Made by a program: the position numbers and the translations under genes
Part shown: positions 4,997-7,167 of the stretch, piece by piece
Layout: each line of letters starts with the position of its first letter
How positions within the stretch are numbered: position 1 is the stretch's first letter
Notes under the pieces: generated by a model
What the model was told of the DNA's origin: nothing
Seen by the model: only the letters and a program-made list of their open reading frames with translations
Database searches by the model: none
Assembly (NCBI GenBank): GCA_964635065.1
Contig: CAZWMK010000110.1
Coordinates: 1 to 7,167, forward strand
From: CAZWMK01 sp964635065
GTDB lineage: Bacteria; Pseudomonadota; Alphaproteobacteria; Sphingomonadales; Sphingomonadaceae
DNA length: 7,167 bases
Direction: 5' to 3'

Positions 4997-6357
4997 CGAC
5001 GATTCCCCCTGAGTTTCGACTTTTTGATCAGGCCTTCATACTGGTGGGCCAGCAAGTGGCTCTGGATCTGCGTCACCGTATCCATGGTGACATTCACCAC
5101 GATCAGCAGGCTTGTACCACCGAAGTAGAAGGGCACAGCCAGCTGAGAGATCAGCAATTCAGGCAGCAGGCATATCAGCACCAGATAGGCCGCGCCAACA
5201 ACGGTAATACGGGTTAGCACATGGTCAAAATATTCTGCCGTGCGCTCACCGGGACGAATACCCGGAATGAACCCGCCCTGGCGCTTGAGATTCTCTGACG
5301 TTTCCTTCGGATCGAAAACGACAGCCGTGTAGAAGAAGCAGAAGAACACGATGCCCAGCGCATAGAGGCCCATGTAGAGGGGCGCACCATGCTGAAGCGC
5401 CGTTGTGATGCGGATCAGCAGATCGCCGCCCATGCCGCCTTCGGCCGCGCCCTGGCCGGCGAATTGAGCGATCGTCAGCGGCATCAGAAGCAGCGACGAC
5501 GCGAAGATCGGCGGAATGACGCCTGCGGTATTGAGCTTGAGCGGCAGGTGCGACGTGTCGCCCTGGAACATGCGGTTGCCCTGCTGACGCTTCGGATACT
5601 GGATCAGGATGCGGCGCTGTGCGCGCTCCATGAAACAGATGAAGGCAACCACGGCGAGGGCAACAATCAGAACGAGGACGATGGCAAAACCCGACAAGGC
5701 ACCGGTACGGCCCTGCTCGAACAGACCCGCAAGTGCGCTCGGCAGCGCGGCGACGATACCCGCCATGATGATGAGCGAAATGCCGTTGCCGATGCCACGC
5801 GCTGTAATCTGTTCGCCAAGCCACATCAGGAACATCGTGCCGCCCAGCAGCGTGATCACCGTCGTGATGCGGAAGAACCAGCCCGGATCCATGACGGCAT
5901 TGATGCCCTGGCTGGCCCCCCAGCCCTCAAGACCGACAGCAATGCCATAGCCCTGGAAAATCGTCAGCACGACGGTTCCCATGCGGGTGTACTGGTTCAG
6001 GCGCTTGCGACCGCTGTCCCCCTCCTTCTTCAGCGCAGCCATCGACGGCGACAGGGACGTCATCAGCTGTACGATGATCGATGCCGTGATGTAAGGCATG
6101 ATGTTCAGCGCAATGATCGACATGCGCTCCAGCGCACCGCCGGAGAACATGTTGACGAAGTCGAGAACGCCGCCTTGCGTGCGCGAGAACAACTGGTCGA
6201 GCGCAATCGGATCGATGCCGGGAAGCGGCACGAACGAACACAGGCGAAAAATGATGAGGGCGCCGATGGTGAACCACAGACGCTTCTTGAGATCGTCCGC
6301 CTTGGCGAAAGATGCCCAGTTGAGATTAGCTGCTAGCTGATCGGCCGCCGATGCCAT
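4993..6357 (-). CDS. secY: Preprotein translocase channel subunit SecY
   Basis: Central pore protein of the SecYEG translocon in the inner membrane, which exports unfolded proteins with SecA and inserts membrane proteins with the ribosome. It has 454 residues, close to the alphaproteobacterial norm, with about ten hydrophobic spans (for example near 27-43, 78-100, 125-142, 163-180, 190-211, 222-242, 276-298, 328-348, 384-404 and 407-424). Diagnostic blocks include the plug/TM2 region GGALERMSIIALNIMPYITA at 73-92, MWLGEQITARGIGNGIS at 178-194, LNTAGVIPPIFASSLL at 275-290, and the cytosolic loop FDPKETSENLKRQGGFIPG at 348-366, whose tip binds SecA and ribosomes. ATG 6357 fits the family N terminus but has only a weak GGGG-type ribosome site. 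It lies 97 nt after rplO and overlaps adk by 4 nt. Confidence 0.99.
   Translation of the reverse strand: MASAADQLAANLNWASFAKADDLKKRLWFTIGALIIFRLCSFVPLPGIDPIALDQLFSRTQGGVLDFVNMFSGGALERMSIIALNIMPYITASIIVQLMTSLSPSMAALKKEGDSGRKRLNQYTRMGTVVLTIFQGYGIAVGLEGWGASQGINAVMDPGWFFRITTVITLLGGTMFLMWLGEQITARGIGNGISLIIMAGIVAALPSALAGLFEQGRTGALSGFAIVLVLIVALAVVAFICFMERAQRRILIQYPKRQQGNRMFQGDTSHLPLKLNTAGVIPPIFASSLLLMPLTIAQFAGQGAAEGGMGGDLLIRITTALQHGAPLYMGLYALGIVFFCFFYTAVVFDPKETSENLKRQGGFIPGIRPGERTAEYFDHVLTRITVVGAAYLVLICLLPELLISQLAVPFYFGGTSLLIVVNVTMDTVTQIQSHLLAHQYEGLIKKSKLRGNRR
5004..5010 (-). promoter_or_regulatory. Ribosome binding site of adk inside the end of secY
   Basis: AGGGGGA on the minus strand, 7 nt before the GTG at 4996. 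It supports the GTG start that overlaps the secY stop codon, and gives the family-standard N terminus MNIILLGPPG. Confidence 0.7.
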
Positions 6358-6401
6358 GGTGTGTCTACCCCACCCGATACTGTCGCGCCGCCTTTATTAG
6401 A

Positions 6402-6433
6402 AAATGGGGGCGGGCAGCGCCACACCCCCATTT
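6402..6433 (-). repeat. Strong inverted repeat between rplO and secY, possible weak terminator or processing site
   Basis: On the minus strand a perfect 9-bp stem (6433-6425 with 6410-6402: AAATGGGGG and CCCCCATTT) encloses 14 nt that can itself form a small GGC-GCC stem. The downstream arm continues into T, C, T, so there is only a short, impure T run. It may attenuate transcription, protect the upstream message, or mark an RNase cut between rplO and secY. Confidence 0.6.
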
Positions 6434-6454
6434 GAAAAATCGCGAGAAAGCCGA

Positions 6455-6937
6455 TCAGCCCTCTGCGTCAGCCTTGACCGGGGCAGTCGTGGTAACCGCG
6501 CCGCCGGCCTTTTCAACAGCTGCAACCGCACCCTTGGTCGCACGGGCGACCGTCAGGGTAAGTTTGGCCGACAGCGTGCCCTTGCCGAGGAGGCTGACTC
6601 CATCCTTCGACTTGCGCGCCAGACCGGCAGCCACAAGTGCAGCGCCGTCAAGCGGCTGGCTGGCATCAAGCTTGCCTGCATCGATCATGCGCTGGATGGC
6701 GCCGACATTCACCTCGGCATAGTCCTTTGCGAAGATGTTGTTGAAGCCACGCTTCGGCAAACGCATGTGCAGCGGCATCTGGCCGCCTTCAAAGCCGTTG
6801 ATCGAAACGCCCGAACGGCTGGTTTGGCCCTTCTGGCCGCGACCGCTGGTCTTGCCAACGCCCGAACCGATACCGCGGCCAACGCGAACACGACGCTTGT
6901 GTGCGCCAGGATTATCGCGGATTTCATTCAGTTTCAT
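6455..6937 (-). CDS. rplO: 50S ribosomal protein L15
   Basis: Large-subunit protein L15, a late-assembly core protein; 160 residues, slightly longer than the E. coli protein (144). The Gly/Arg/Lys-rich N-terminal extension that threads into 23S rRNA is present (GRGIGSGVGKTSGRGQKGQ at 20-38), followed by the RSGVSINGFEGGQMPLHMRL block at 41-60. The C-terminal part has the family signature region KLTLTVARATKGAVAAVEKA at about 125-144. The last 16 or so residues are an Ala/Thr-rich tail. ATG 6937 gives the standard N terminus MKLNEIRDNPGAHK; its ribosome site is poor (GAG only), which may fit translation linked to rpmD 54 nt upstream. Assignment is secure. Confidence 0.98.
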   Translation of the reverse strand: MKLNEIRDNPGAHKRRVRVGRGIGSGVGKTSGRGQKGQTSRSGVSINGFEGGQMPLHMRLPKRGFNNIFAKDYAEVNVGAIQRMIDAGKLDASQPLDGAALVAAGLARKSKDGVSLLGKGTLSAKLTLTVARATKGAVAAVEKAGGAVTTTAPVKADAEG

Positions 6938-6957
6938 AATCGCACTCGCTTTCGCTG

Positions 6958-6990
6958 GGTTCGCGCGCAGGTCGAACCGTCACAGGACGG
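6958..6990 (-). repeat. Two overlapping small inverted repeats in the rpmD-rplO gap
   Basis: CCGTC/GACGG (6990-6986 with 6981-6977, 4-nt loop) and GGTTCG/CGAACC (6978-6973 with 6963-6958, 9-nt loop) share bases 6977-6978, so they could not both form fully. No T run follows. They lie just upstream of the weak rplO ribosome site. Chance occurrence is possible. Confidence 0.3.
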
Positions 6991-6991
6991 C

Positions 6992-7167
6992 TCAGTCCTG
7001 AATCTGCACCATATGCTGCACCTTGCGGATCATACCACGAACTTCAGGCGTATCCTCAAGTTCGCTCACCCGGTGCATCTTGTTGAGACCAAGACCAACG
7101 AGCGTCGCGCGCTGGTCTTTGGTCCGGCGGATCGGCGAACCGATCTGCTTGATCTTGATCTTGGCCA
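6992..7167 (-). CDS. rpmD: 50S ribosomal protein L30, complete except for the first base of the start codon
   Basis: Translating the minus strand from the right edge gives AKIKIKQIGSPIRRTKDQRA, then TLVGLGLNKMHR, ending MVQIQD and TGA at 6994-6992. With the start methionine this is 58 residues, the usual size for the short bacterial L30. The IGSPIRR and LGLNKMHR blocks are diagnostic. The last two bases of the window read TG on the minus strand, so the start codon (ATG or GTG) loses one base at the edge. L30 is a small large-subunit protein; the rpmD-rplO-secY order is the conserved spc operon order. The gene is too short to stand out by length, but the match in sequence and context is strong. 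Confidence 0.96.
   Translation of the reverse strand, partial: AKIKIKQIGSPIRRTKDQRATLVGLGLNKMHRVSELEDTPEVRGMIRKVQHMVQIQD

Noticed and set aside
5389..6336. 315-codon open frame on the plus strand opposite secY
   Set aside because: It is antisense to a certain gene; the Arg/His/Gln/Asp-rich composition is what the complement of GC-rich membrane-protein codons gives.

Overview
The window is a GC-rich stretch of core chromosome in which every recognisable gene lies on the minus strand. The gene order rpmD-rplO-secY-adk-rpsM-rpsK-rpoA-rplQ is the distal spc operon joined to the alpha operon. adk sits between secY and rpsM, and there is no rpmJ before rpsM and no rpsD between rpsK and rpoA. This arrangement, together with the SecY, RpoA and GuaA sequences, points to an alphaproteobacterium, most likely of the order Sphingomonadales. 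The genus cannot be fixed from the sequence alone.

Layout in the direction of transcription (right to left): rpmD (L30, missing only the first base of its start codon at the window edge); rplO (L15); a gap with a strong inverted repeat; secY; adk, which overlaps secY by 4 nt; a 162-nt gap with a probable promoter and two inverted repeats; rpsM (S13); rpsK (S11); a gap with a 10-bp hairpin capped by UUCG; rpoA (RNA polymerase alpha); rplQ (L17); and a clear intrinsic terminator at 1672-1703. Beyond the terminator is a small gene for an exported protein of unknown function, then the first 310 codons of guaA (GMP synthase), which runs off the left edge.

Most of the genes serve gene expression: ribosomal proteins of both subunits, the polymerase alpha subunit and the SecYEG channel. 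Adenylate kinase and GMP synthase supply purine nucleotides. No stretch longer than about 160 nt lacks a gene. I see no tRNA, rRNA, mobile element, CRISPR array or gene cassette of unusual type. Despite the prompt to look for a novel system, I think this is an ordinary housekeeping region. The points worth a second look are the intergenic RNA structures, the internal promoter, the frequent GTG starts, the four-cysteine adenylate kinase lid and the unknown exported protein.
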